DNA of 42,608 nt. Source: Burkholderiales bacterium (GTDB lineage Bacteria > Pseudomonadota > Gammaproteobacteria > Burkholderiales > Burkholderiaceae_C). The first letter of the stretch is position 1; every line of letters starts with the position of its first letter. Location of the stretch: the NCBI GenBank assembly GCA_026932235.1, contig JAIXKR010000028.1:1-42608 (forward strand). Direction: 5' to 3'. The translations under genes were made by a program, and so were the position numbers. Below the pieces are notes generated by a model, which saw only the letters and a list, made by a program, of their open reading frames with translations, did no database searches and was not told the DNA's origin. Below are positions 8,132 to 15,965 of the stretch, piece by piece.

Positions 8132-8442
8132 CGGCGCGTCCGCCGCGCGGCGCGCGGCCCGGGCTGGCGGCATCGCCTTTGGCCCTGGGACTTTCCCTTA
8201 TGCAAAGTCTCCCGTTTGCTCTGAGTCAATCCAAATTCTGCATTCGGGTACCAAAGTTCCAGTATTGCCTCGACCGGAGTGTCGCGGGACGATCGACCGC
8301 ACCACTCATCCCCAGGACGCAACACGATGATGCACACCGCCCAGGCCGGCGCCGGCACCGCGGGTCTCTTTGCCCTCACCCGTGAGCGCGCGATCGGGTC
8401 CCGGCGAAGGACGGCACCGCAGGTGCAGAGAGAGAGGCTCGC
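8132..8442 (+). other. padB upstream region, 311 nt
   Basis: This non-coding stretch between lysR and padB contains the second copy of the conserved promoter block (8216-8255), an AT-richer core at 8190-8270, a possible 39-codon leader ORF (8327-8446) and the padB ribosome binding site GAGAGAGAGG. I see no terminator for lysR in it. Confidence 0.65.
8216..8255 (+). promoter_or_regulatory. Promoter block of padBCD: FNR/CRP-like box plus GGTACCAAA
   Basis: TTGCTCTGAGTCAA (8216-8229; 8 of 10 matches to TTGAT-N4-ATCAA) is followed after 4 nt by AATTC (8234-8238) and after 8 nt by GGTACCAAA (8247-8255). The block matches the one at 6923-6963 in order, orientation to the gene and spacing. It ends 71 nt before the ATG of the small leader ORF, nearly the same distance as in the other copy (73 nt before the GTG). 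This supports shared anaerobic control of the two operons. Confidence 0.6.
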
Positions 8443-8446
8443 ATGA
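8327..8446 (+). CDS. Possible 39-aa leader ORF overlapping the padB start
   Basis: An ORF begins with ATGATG at 8327, has AGGA 9 nt upstream, and ends in a TGA that overlaps the padB ATG (ATGA). This is the same overlap seen between padB, padC and padD. The peptide is Ala/Gly/Arg-rich, with no domain I recognise. The start lies at the distance from the promoter block at which the NfnAB gene starts in its own operon. It could couple translation to padB or be a chance ORF in GC-rich DNA; conservation between strains would decide. Confidence 0.3.
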   Translation: MMHTAQAGAGTAGLFALTRERAIGSRRRTAPQVQRERLA

Positions 8447-11232
8447 ACGCCCCGGAACCGATCGGCATCGCCCCGCGCGTGGTCAAGCCGCGCGACCCCG
8501 AGGGCGTGAAGCGCGTCCCCACCTACTGCTACCAGTGCGTGGCCGGGCCCGACCTGCTCACGGTGAAGGTCGAGAACGGTGTCGCCACCGAGGTCGAACC
8601 CAATTTCTGCGCCGCCGAAGTGCACCCCGGCGGCGGCAAGGTCTGCGTCAAGGCCTTCGGCCTGATCCAGAAGACCTACAACCCGAACCGGATCCTGACG
8701 CCGATGAAGCGCAGCAATCCGAAGAAGGGGCGCGACGAGGATCCGGGCTTCGTGCCGATCAGCTGGGACGAGGCCTTCGACCTCATCGCCGAGCGGCTCA
8801 ACCGCCTGCGCGCCGAGGGGCTGACCGACGCCTCGGGTTACCCGCGCCTGGCAGCGAGCTTCGGCGGTGGCGGCACGCCGCAGTTCTACATGGGCACCTT
8901 CCCGGCCTTCCTCGCCGCCTGGGGGCCGGTGGACATGGGCTTCGGTTCGGGCCAGGGCGTCAAGTGCTACCACTCGGAGCACCTCTACGGCGAGCTCTGG
9001 CACCGCGCCTTCATCGTCGCGCCCGACACGCCGAGCTGCAACTACCTCATCTCCTGCGGCAACAACATCGAGGCCGCCGGCGGCGTCGTCGGCATCTGGC
9101 GTCATTCGGATGCGCGCATCCGCGGCATGAAGCGGGTCCAGGTCGAGCCGCACCTCTCGGTCACCGGGGCGTGTTCCGCGAAGTGGGTGCCGATCCGGCC
9201 CAAGACCGACGCCGCCTTCCTCTACGCGCTGATCCACGTGATGCTGCACGAGGCGCCGCGCGAGAAGCTCGACCTCGTGCACCTGGCGCGGCACACGAGC
9301 TCGCCTTACCTGATCGGCGCCAACGGCTACTACCTGCGCGACCGCGCGACGCGCAAGCCGCTCGTGTGGGATGAAAACACCCGGCGCGCGGTGCCGCACG
9401 ACACCCCGGGCATCCGCGAGGCGCTGTCGGCCAGGGTCGAGGTCGACGCGGTCGAGATCGGCCCGGACCAGGACGTGATGGGCGACGGCATGCTGACCGG
9501 CGAGACCGCCTTCGACAAGCTCGTCGCGCACATGAAGCCCTACTCGCCCGAGTGGGCGCAGGGCATCTGCGATGTGCCGGCCAAGGACATGCGCCAGATC
9601 GCCAACGAGTACCTGGACCACGCCTGCGTCGGCCAGACGATCGAGATCAACGGCAAGACCATGCCCTTCCGCCCGGTGGCGGTGACACTCGGCAAGACCG
9701 TCAACAACGGCTGGGGCGGCTACGAGTGCTGCTGGGCGCGCACGCTGCTGGCGACCCTCGTCGGTGCGCTCGAGGTGCCCGGCGGCACGATCGGCACCAC
9801 GGTGCGCCTCGTGCGCCCGATGGCCGAGCGCCACGAGAGCGTGCGCGCCGGCGAGGACGGGTTGATGGACTACCCCTTCAACCCGACGTCCAAGGAGAAG
9901 TGGTCGGCGCAGCCGAACATCCGCAACGCCTACAAGACGATGGTGCCGCTGACCGGCAACAACGCCTGGGCCCAGGCGCTGGGGCCCACGCACTTCTCGT
10001 GGATGTTCCTCGACAACACGCCCAAGGGTCTGCCCAAGGTCGAGCCGCCGGACGTCTGGTTCGTCTACCGCACCAACCCGGCGATCTCGTTCTGGGACAC
10101 CAAGGGCGTTACCGACAAGATCGCGCGCTTCCCCTTCGTCGTCGCCTTCGCCTACACGCACGACGAAAGCAACCACTTCGCCGACGTGCTGCTGCCGGAT
10201 GCGACCGACCTCGAGGGTCTGCAGCTGCTGCGCCTGGCCGCGACCAAGTACCAGGAGCAGTTCTGGGACCACGAGGGCTTCGCGCTGCGCCAGCCGGCGG
10301 TGCAGGCGCGCGGCGACGCGCGCGACTTCAGCGACATCTGCACCGAGCTCGCCAAGCGCTGCGGCCTCCTCGAGAAGTACAACGCGGCGATCAACCGCGG
10401 CACCTGCGGCGTCAAGCTCGACGGTGAGTTCGGCGACTTCTCGCTGGATCCGACCGTGCCGCACACGCGCGAACAGATTTGGGATGCCGCCTGCAAGGCC
10501 GCCAGCGCCGAACTGACCGAAGGCGCCGAGGTGCTCGGGCTCGAGTGGTGGAAGGAGAACGGCTTCAAGACCCGGCCCTTCCCGCGCGACCTCTGGTACC
10601 TCTACCCGACCGTCGTCGAGAAGGGCATCCGCTTCGAGATGCCCTACCAGGAGCGGCTCAAGCGCGTCGGCGCCGAGCTCGGCCGCCGCCTGCACGAGAA
10701 CGACATGCACTGGTGGGACAAGCAGCTCGAGGAGTACCAGGCGCTGCCGCCGTGGAAGGACTTCCCGAGCCTGTGGGAGGCCAGCGTCGCCAAGGCCGGC
10801 GGCCAGCCCGCGGACTATCCGTTCTGGCTCGTCACCGCGCGCAGCATGCAGTACGCCTGGGGCGGCAACGTCGCCATGCAGATGATCCGCGAGGTGGCCG
10901 GCAACGTCGCCGGGCACAACGGCGTCGTCATGAACCCGGCCGCGGCCGAGAAGCTGGGCGTGGAGGAAGGCGACTGGGTCGACATCGCCACGCCGCGGCG
11001 CAGCACGCGCGGCCTGGTCGTGCTGCGTCAGGGCATACGCCCCGACACGCTGCTGCTCGTCGGCCAGTTCGACCACTGGGCGACACCGCTGGCCAAGGAC
11101 TTCGGCGTGCCCAGCCTGAACACGCTGGCCGAGATGTCGCTGGACCTCACCGACGCCACCGGCTCGGGCGCCGACCTCGTGCGCGTGAAGGTCAGCAAGG
11201 CCCCCGCGGGCCGACGGAGGGTGCCGGCATGA
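8443..11232 (+). CDS. padB: Phenylacetyl-CoA:acceptor oxidoreductase, molybdopterin subunit PadB
   Basis: This 929-aa protein belongs to the DMSO-reductase family of molybdopterin oxidoreductases. The N-terminus carries a Fe-S motif (C29, C32, C56, C68) with wider spacing than the usual C-x2-C-x3-C. It is followed by the molybdopterin domains and, from about residue 790, the C-terminal MGD-binding barrel (LVTARSMQYAWGGN, HNGVVMNPAAAEKLGV). There is no twin-arginine signal, so it should sit on the cytoplasmic face, as suits a CoA-ester substrate. The known enzyme of Thauera/Azoarcus oxidises phenylacetyl-CoA by four electrons to phenylglyoxylate, with quinone as acceptor. Identification rests on the exact padB-padC-padD-padJ context and overall similarity. 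A GAGAGAGAGG ribosome binding site precedes the ATG, and the stop overlaps padC. Confidence 0.88.
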   Translation: MNAPEPIGIAPRVVKPRDPEGVKRVPTYCYQCVAGPDLLTVKVENGVATEVEPNFCAAEVHPGGGKVCVKAFGLIQKTYNPNRILTPMKRSNPKKGRDEDPGFVPISWDEAFDLIAERLNRLRAEGLTDASGYPRLAASFGGGGTPQFYMGTFPAFLAAWGPVDMGFGSGQGVKCYHSEHLYGELWHRAFIVAPDTPSCNYLISCGNNIEAAGGVVGIWRHSDARIRGMKRVQVEPHLSVTGACSAKWVPIRPKTDAAFLYALIHVMLHEAPREKLDLVHLARHTSSPYLIGANGYYLRDRATRKPLVWDENTRRAVPHDTPGIREALSARVEVDAVEIGPDQDVMGDGMLTGETAFDKLVAHMKPYSPEWAQGICDVPAKDMRQIANEYLDHACVGQTIEINGKTMPFRPVAVTLGKTVNNGWGGYECCWARTLLATLVGALEVPGGTIGTTVRLVRPMAERHESVRAGEDGLMDYPFNPTSKEKWSAQPNIRNAYKTMVPLTGNNAWAQALGPTHFSWMFLDNTPKGLPKVEPPDVWFVYRTNPAISFWDTKGVTDKIARFPFVVAFAYTHDESNHFADVLLPDATDLEGLQLLRLAATKYQEQFWDHEGFALRQPAVQARGDARDFSDICTELAKRCGLLEKYNAAINRGTCGVKLDGEFGDFSLDPTVPHTREQIWDAACKAASAELTEGAEVLGLEWWKENGFKTRPFPRDLWYLYPTVVEKGIRFEMPYQERLKRVGAELGRRLHENDMHWWDKQLEEYQALPPWKDFPSLWEASVAKAGGQPADYPFWLVTARSMQYAWGGNVAMQMIREVAGNVAGHNGVVMNPAAAEKLGVEEGDWVDIATPRRSTRGLVVLRQGIRPDTLLLVGQFDHWATPLAKDFGVPSLNTLAEMSLDLTDATGSGADLVRVKVSKAPAGRRRVPA

Positions 11233-11906
11233 CGCGCTGGACCATGGTGGCCGACCTGCGCCGTTGCGTGGGCTGCCAGACCTGCACCGCCTCGTGCAAG
11301 CACGCCAACGCCACGCCGCCGGGCGTGCAGTGGCGGCGCGTGCTCGACATGGAGGTGGGCGAGTTCCCGAACGTGCAGCGCGTCTTCGTGCCCACCGGCT
11401 GCCAGCACTGCGACGACCCGCCGTGCATGGAAGTCTGCCCGAGCACGGCGACGAAGAAGCGGCCCGACGGCATCGTCACGATCGACTACGACCTGTGCAT
11501 CGGCTGCGCCTACTGCGCGGTGGCCTGCCCCTACCAGGCGCGCTACAAGACCGAGAAGCCCACCTTCGCCTACGGCAAGATGAGCGAGCACGAGCAGGCG
11601 CGCTTCGACGAGGAGCGCATCGGCGTCGCGACCAAGTGCACCTTCTGCGTCGACCGCATCGACTACGGCCTCGAGAACGGCCTGACGCCCGGCGTCGACC
11701 CGGCGGCCACGCCGGCCTGCGTCAACTCGTGCCTGGCGCAGGCCCTGGCCTTCGGTGACATCGAGGACCCGGACAGCAACGTCTCGCAGCTGCTGGCCGA
11801 GAACAAGCACTTCCGCATGCACGAGGAGCTGGGCACCAGGCCCAACTTCTACTACTTGTGGGATGCCAAGGACGGCCGGGACGACGACAAGGAGAGCAGC
11901 CGATGA
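11229..11906 (+). CDS. padC: Phenylacetyl-CoA:acceptor oxidoreductase, iron-sulfur subunit PadC
   Basis: This 225-aa protein has the four-cluster ferredoxin layout of DmsB/NrfC-type subunits. The cysteine groups are CVGCQTCTASC (from residue 13), CQHCDDPPCMEVC, CIGCAYCAVAC with the following P-Y-Q, and CTFC paired with a later CVNSC. It should carry electrons from PadB to the membrane subunit PadD. The ATG overlaps the padB stop and the stop overlaps the padD start (both ATGA), showing a tightly coupled complex. There is no signal peptide, in keeping with a cytoplasmic position. The similarity to the general family is certain; the pad identity comes from the operon. Confidence 0.88.
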   Translation: MTRWTMVADLRRCVGCQTCTASCKHANATPPGVQWRRVLDMEVGEFPNVQRVFVPTGCQHCDDPPCMEVCPSTATKKRPDGIVTIDYDLCIGCAYCAVACPYQARYKTEKPTFAYGKMSEHEQARFDEERIGVATKCTFCVDRIDYGLENGLTPGVDPAATPACVNSCLAQALAFGDIEDPDSNVSQLLAENKHFRMHEELGTRPNFYYLWDAKDGRDDDKESSR

Positions 11907-12745
11907 GTTACGGCCCCAAGCCGTGGCAGCAACTGCACTGGGACGAGCGCGCCGCGGGCAACTTCATGGGCGGCGGCGCCGGCTGCGGGTTGCTGCTGTT
12001 CTCGACCGTGGCCGGCGCCGAAGGGACGCTGCGCCTGGTGCTGATCTTCCTGGCGCTGGCGCTCATCGGCACCGGGCTGCTGTGCGTGTGGGCGGAGATC
12101 GGGCGCCCGCTGCGCGCCATCAACGTCTTCTTCCACCCGCACACCTCGTGGATGTCGCGCGAGGCGGCGGTGGCGCCGCTGCTCATGGCCAGCGGCGCGG
12201 CCAGCCTGCTGTGGCCGCAGGTGCAGCCGTTGGCCGCGCTCTTCGCCGCCGCCTTCCTCTACTGCCAGGCGCGCATCCTGAAGGCGAGCAAGGGCATCCC
12301 CTCCTGGCGCGAGCCGCGCATCGTGCCGCTCATCGTCGCCACCGGGCTCGCCGAGGGTGCGGGCCTGTACTGGGCGCTCGCGCCCTGGTGGGGCCAGGGG
12401 CCGGCCTGGGCCTGGCCGGCGCTGGGCCTGCTGCTGCTGCTGCGCTTCGTCGCCGGCAGCGGCTGGTACAGCAAGCTGGCCGCCGCGCTGCAGAAGCGGC
12501 CGGCCTCGCTGCGCGCGGTGGATCGCACCAAGCCGGGCTACCTCGCCGGCAGCCTGCTGCCGCTGGCGCTGGTGCTGATCGTCTGGCTGACGCCGCTGCC
12601 GGCGGCGGTCAAGCTGCCGCTGCAGGTGCTCACGGGCCTTTTGTCCACGGCGGCGGGCTCCTTCTTCAAGTTCATGCTCATCACGCGCGCGGCATTCAAC
12701 CAAGGTTTTGCGCTACCGCATCTGCCCGTGCGCGGCGGACGCTAA
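11903..12745 (+). CDS. padD: Phenylacetyl-CoA:acceptor oxidoreductase, membrane anchor PadD (NrfD/DmsC type)
   Basis: This 280-aa, very hydrophobic protein has about eight predicted membrane segments (for example residues 23-45, 48-64, 87-103, 107-123, 140-160, 166-190, 214-232 and 240-262). It looks like the DmsC/NrfD family of quinone-reactive anchors. It would bind PadBC to the inner face of the cytoplasmic membrane and pass electrons to the quinone pool. The start overlaps the padC stop. A strong RNA hairpin (12762-12789) follows 17 nt after the stop and separates it from padJ. Confidence 0.85.
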   Translation: MSYGPKPWQQLHWDERAAGNFMGGGAGCGLLLFSTVAGAEGTLRLVLIFLALALIGTGLLCVWAEIGRPLRAINVFFHPHTSWMSREAAVAPLLMASGAASLLWPQVQPLAALFAAAFLYCQARILKASKGIPSWREPRIVPLIVATGLAEGAGLYWALAPWWGQGPAWAWPALGLLLLLRFVAGSGWYSKLAAALQKRPASLRAVDRTKPGYLAGSLLPLALVLIVWLTPLPAAVKLPLQVLTGLLSTAAGSFFKFMLITRAAFNQGFALPHLPVRGGR

Positions 12746-12761
12746 GTTATCGCCCTCGCCG

Positions 12762-12789
12762 CAGCGCCCCCCGCACCGGGGCGGCGCTG
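12762..12789 (+). terminator. Strong hairpin between padD and padJ
   Basis: CAGCGCC then CCCCG (12762-12773) pair with CGGGG and GGCGCTG (12777-12789) around a 3-nt CAC loop, with one bulged C. This gives a 12-bp, all but continuous GC-rich stem. No T-run follows, so full termination is doubtful. It may act as a partial terminator or mRNA 3'-end stabiliser that sets the padBCD to padJ ratio. Confidence 0.5.
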
Positions 12790-12852
12790 GGGCCGGCACG
12801 CTCCATCGACCCCAAGTACCTCCACGCCGCCCAACGATCAGAGGAAGCCCTC

Positions 12853-14190
12853 ATGACCGAGACCGTCGCCTCCACCCGGAACCAATCCGACTTCCTGCAC
12901 GCCGACGTCGAGACGTTGCCGCGCGAGAAGCTCGAGCAGCTGCAGCTGCAGCGCCTGCGCGAGAGCGTGCGCAACGCCTGGGAGCACGTGCCCTGGCACA
13001 AGCCGCGGCTGGCGGCCACGGGACTGAAGAGCGCCGACGACATCAAGTCGCTCGACGACCTCCAGAAGCTGCCCTTCACCGTCAAGACCGACCTGCGCGA
13101 CAACTATCCCTTCGGCCTCTTCGCGCGCCCGCGCACCGAACTGGCGCGCATCCACGCCTCCTCGGGCACGACCGGCAAGGCGACCGTCGTCGGCTACACG
13201 GCGCAGGATCTCTCCAACTGGGCCGACCTCGTCGCGCGCTCGCTCTTCGGCGCCGGCGCACGGCCCGGCGACATCGTGCACAACGCCTACGGCTACGGCC
13301 TCTTCACCGGCGGGCTGGGCGCGCACGACGGCGCCACCCGGCTGGGCGCCACGGTGGTGCCGGTCTCGGGCGGCGGCACCGAGCGCCAGGTCACGCTGAT
13401 GGCCGACTTCCGCCCGCGCGTGCTGTGCTCGACGCCCTCCTACGCGCTGGCCATCGCCGAGGTCGCCGAGCAGCAGGGCGTGGACCTGCGCCAATGCGGA
13501 CTGGCCGTCGGCGTCTTCGGCGCCGAGCCCTGGAGCGAGGCCATGCGCGACGAGATCGAGGCGCGCATGGGCCTGAAGGCACGCGACATCTACGGCCTCT
13601 CCGAGATCATGGGCCCGGGCGTGGCCTGCGAGTGCGAGCACCGCAACGGCCTGCACGGCTGGGAGGACCACTTCCTCTTCGAGACCATCGATCCCGACAC
13701 CGGCAAGCGCGTGCCCGAGGGCGAGCCCGGCGAACTCGTCATCACCACGCTCACCAAGCAGGCGTTGCCGATGATCCGCTACCGCACGCGCGACATCACG
13801 CGCCTGGCGCGCGAGACCTGCTCCTGCGGCCGCACGCACGTGCGCATCCTGCGCGTCACCGGCCGCAACGACGACATGCTCATCATCCGCGGCGTCAACG
13901 TCTACCCCTCGCAGCTGGAGGCGGTGCTGGTCGGCCGCCCGGGCATCGCCCCGCACTACCAGCTCGTGCTGATGCGCGAGGGCGTGCTCGACACCGTGCG
14001 CATGGAGATCGAGGCCCTGCCCTCGGTGCCGACCGAGCAGTACCCGCTGCTGGCAGCCGATGCGGCGCACCACATCAAGGCCATCGTCGGCATCTCCGCG
14101 CACGTCGACGTGCTGGCCCCGGGAGCCATCCCGCGATCGCAGGGAAAGGCCGTGCGCGTGCGCGACCTGCGCAACCAGCCCAAGCCCTGA
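12853..14190 (+). CDS. padJ: Phenylacetate-CoA ligase (AMP-forming)
   Basis: This 445-aa protein of the PaaK family has the ATP-binding ASSGTTGKAT motif near residue 97, a FGAEPWSE segment, the YGLSEIMGPG motif, a Cys pair in CSCGRTH and the C-terminal GKAVRV lysine region. It makes phenylacetyl-CoA from phenylacetate, ATP and CoA, the first step of anaerobic phenylacetate breakdown. I assign padJ rather than paaK because it follows padBCD directly and no aerobic paa genes are seen here. ATG 12853 has GAGGAAG upstream. There is 107 nt between padD and padJ, holding a strong hairpin; a second hairpin ends the unit at 14237-14277. Confidence 0.9.
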   Translation: MTETVASTRNQSDFLHADVETLPREKLEQLQLQRLRESVRNAWEHVPWHKPRLAATGLKSADDIKSLDDLQKLPFTVKTDLRDNYPFGLFARPRTELARIHASSGTTGKATVVGYTAQDLSNWADLVARSLFGAGARPGDIVHNAYGYGLFTGGLGAHDGATRLGATVVPVSGGGTERQVTLMADFRPRVLCSTPSYALAIAEVAEQQGVDLRQCGLAVGVFGAEPWSEAMRDEIEARMGLKARDIYGLSEIMGPGVACECEHRNGLHGWEDHFLFETIDPDTGKRVPEGEPGELVITTLTKQALPMIRYRTRDITRLARETCSCGRTHVRILRVTGRNDDMLIIRGVNVYPSQLEAVLVGRPGIAPHYQLVLMREGVLDTVRMEIEALPSVPTEQYPLLAADAAHHIKAIVGISAHVDVLAPGAIPRSQGKAVRVRDLRNQPKP

Positions 14191-14236
14191 GCCCGGGGCC
14201 GTGGCGGACGGTCCCCATCCGCCCCGCCCGGCCTTC

Positions 14237-14277
14237 CTGACGCGCAGGCCGGGGCGAAGCGCCTGCCTGCGCGTCAG
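14237..14277. terminator. Bidirectional hairpin terminator between padJ and the fmdE-like gene
   Basis: CTGACGCGCAGGC (14237-14249) and its exact reverse complement (14265-14277) form a 13-bp perfect stem with a 15-nt loop between two converging genes. The right arm covers the stop codon of the minus-strand gene. The position suggests it ends transcripts from both sides, though neither side has a clear U-tract. Confidence 0.6.
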
Positions 14278-14903
14278 CCGCCGGCCGGCACCCTGGTGAC
14301 GATGACCACCTCGGGGTCGTCCGCGTGCTCCAGCAGCAGGCGGCGCACCCGCTCCTGCCACATCGCACCGAAGGCGGCGAGCGAGTCGGCGTCGCCGTCC
14401 AATGCGCCGATCATCGCGCTGCGCATGCCCGGGTCACCCGGAACGAGCCCGATCTGCGTGCGCACATCGACGGCACCGCCACCGTCGCTTCGCGTGACGC
14501 GCATCTCGCCGCGGATCGGCGCGGCAAAGCGCAGCAGCCCGCTGCGCGTGAAGCGCCCCGCGATGCCTTTGAAGCCCTCGTCGCCGGCAACGCCCGTGGG
14601 CAAGGAGACGACGCGTGCGATCACGCCCGTCACGCCCTGATCGGCCGCATCCGAGAACTCGACGACGACGCCGCCGCGCTCGGGCAAGGTGTCCGGGTAG
14701 AGCGCGGCGAGCGCCGCGCGCGCCATGAGCCAGGCTCCGGCCACCGTCGGGCACGAATGACCGGCCAGGCGCACGGCATCGCCATAGCCGTAGTCGAGCA
14801 CGCCGTCCTCGGCGGCGCCGAGGAAGGCGGCCAGCGGATCGTGCACGCGGATGCGCGGGGCCTGCGCGTAGAAGGCAGGAAATCGTTCGGTGCTCATGTT
14901 CAT
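14274..14903 (-). CDS. FmdE-family protein, 209 aa
   Basis: The sequence GDAVRLAGHSCPTVAGAW (residues about 41-58) is the hallmark of the FmdE family, named after a gene near formylmethanofuran dehydrogenase. The conserved His and Cys suggest metal binding. Function in bacteria without that enzyme is not known. Starts at 14903 and 14897 are both in frame and neither has a good ribosome binding site. It follows the Rrf2 gene by only 28 nt on the same strand, so it may be the last gene of the suf operon. That would tie it loosely to metal or redox handling, which is inference. Confidence 0.7.
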   Translation of the reverse strand: MNMSTERFPAFYAQAPRIRVHDPLAAFLGAAEDGVLDYGYGDAVRLAGHSCPTVAGAWLMARAALAALYPDTLPERGGVVVEFSDAADQGVTGVIARVVSLPTGVAGDEGFKGIAGRFTRSGLLRFAAPIRGEMRVTRSDGGGAVDVRTQIGLVPGDPGMRSAMIGALDGDADSLAAFGAMWQERVRRLLLEHADDPEVVIVTRVPAGG

Positions 14904-14931
14904 CGGAAGGGATTGCGTGCCGGCGCCGGCT

Positions 14932-15375
14932 TTAGGCGGGTGCAGGCTCGTTCGAGGGCTTGGACCGGCGTGGCGCCGAACCGGCGAGTTCGGCCAGCGT
15001 GATGGCGTCGAGCACGCCGAAGAACGCGTGCAGCGCCCGCGCGAAAACGCCGCGCAGGCGGCACTCCGGCGTCAGCTTGCAGGCATTGCTGCGCTCGTCG
15101 AAGCACTCGGTGAGGCGCAGGTCGGTCTCGCCCAGGCGCACGACGTCACCGATGCGGATCTCGCGCGCCGGGCGCATCAGACGCACGCCGCCACTGCGCC
15201 CGCGCACCGTCTCCAGCAGGCCGGCGTGCGCGAGGTCGGCGACGATCTTCATCACATGGTTCTTCGCCAGGCCCTGCTGCTCGGCGATCTCGGCCACCGT
15301 CACCAGGCGCTCGTCGTGGCGCGCGCAGTACAAGAGCACGCGCAAGGCATAGTCGGTGTAGTCGGCCAGCCGCAT
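14932..15375 (-). CDS. Rrf2-family transcriptional regulator (NsrR/IscR type)
   Basis: This 147-aa protein has the Rrf2 winged helix (MRLADYTDYALRVLLYCARH, then AEIAEQQGLAKNHVMKIV) and three cysteines arranged C-x8-C-x6-C near residues 93-110, as used to bind an Fe-S cluster in NsrR and relatives. Such proteins sense nitric oxide or Fe-S status. As part of the suf operon (41 nt after sufT) it most likely controls suf, like IscR or SufR. A dyad that could be its operator lies in the suf promoter (21311-21331). By sequence alone NsrR is the best match, because NsrR proteins often begin this way; the operon setting argues for a Fe-S homeostasis role. Confidence 0.82.
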   Translation of the reverse strand: MRLADYTDYALRVLLYCARHDERLVTVAEIAEQQGLAKNHVMKIVADLAHAGLLETVRGRSGGVRLMRPAREIRIGDVVRLGETDLRLTECFDERSNACKLTPECRLRGVFARALHAFFGVLDAITLAELAGSAPRRSKPSNEPAPA

Positions 15376-15416
15376 GCTCGTCCCTGTTCCCGATCGCCCG
15401 CTCGCCGCGCCCTGCC

Positions 15417-15965
15417 CTACATCCCCAGCGCCAGCCGCGCCACCTCGGAGAGGCGGTAGCGATCCCAGGGCGGGTCGAAGACCATCTGCACGTCGACCTG
15501 CGAGATTGCCGGCAGCGCCAGCACCTTGTCGGCGACCTCGTTGGCGATGACCTCGCCCATGCCGCATCCCGGCGCGGTCAGCGTCATGTCGATCTCGACC
15601 TTGAAGCGGCCGTCCTCCTGCGGCTCGAGGTCGCAGCGGTACACCAGGCCGAGCTCGACGATGTCGATCGGGATCTCCGGGTCGTAGCAGGTCTTGAGCG
15701 TCTCCCAGACGAGTTCCTTGGCCTCCTCGATGGAGGCGCCCTTGGGCAGCGTCGGCGGCGGCGGCGGCACGGCGCGGCCGATGGCGTCGGCATCGGCGCC
15801 GTCGATGCGTACGAGCTGCCCGCCGGCGATGACGCTGAAGCTCGAGCCCAGCGCCTGCGTGATGGTCACGGTGGTGCCGGCGGGTACCTCGATCTGCTCG
15901 CCGCTGGGAACGCAGCGCGCCTGCACGCTGCGCGTGGTCGTGGTCTTTTCCTGCTGCAACCTCAT
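15417..15965 (-). CDS. sufT: Fe-S assembly protein SufT (MIP18/DUF59 domain)
   Basis: This 182-aa protein has the MIP18-like domain from about residue 75 (ASIEEAKELVWETLKTCYDPEI, then TAPGCGMGEVI and VFDPPWD), with the conserved Cys in PGCGM. The N-terminal half, with a polyproline run (PPPPP), is typical of the SufT subgroup. It helps Fe-S cluster maturation together with SufBCDSU. Its ATG overlaps the sufU stop. The next gene downstream is the Rrf2 regulator. Confidence 0.87.
   Translation of the reverse strand: MRLQQEKTTTTRSVQARCVPSGEQIEVPAGTTVTITQALGSSFSVIAGGQLVRIDGADADAIGRAVPPPPPTLPKGASIEEAKELVWETLKTCYDPEIPIDIVELGLVYRCDLEPQEDGRFKVEIDMTLTAPGCGMGEVIANEVADKVLALPAISQVDVQMVFDPPWDRYRLSEVARLALGM

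Noticed and set aside
8002-11076. 1024-codon open frame on the minus strand opposite padB
   Set aside because: It runs antisense to the clear padB gene, shows no domain, and has the His/Val/Asp/Arg-rich make-up of a shadow frame in GC-rich DNA.
14932-15375. Calling the Rrf2 protein IscR
   Set aside because: The operon is suf rather than isc, the Cys spacing fits NsrR-like proteins better, and the promoter dyad does not match a classic IscR site; a neutral name was kept.
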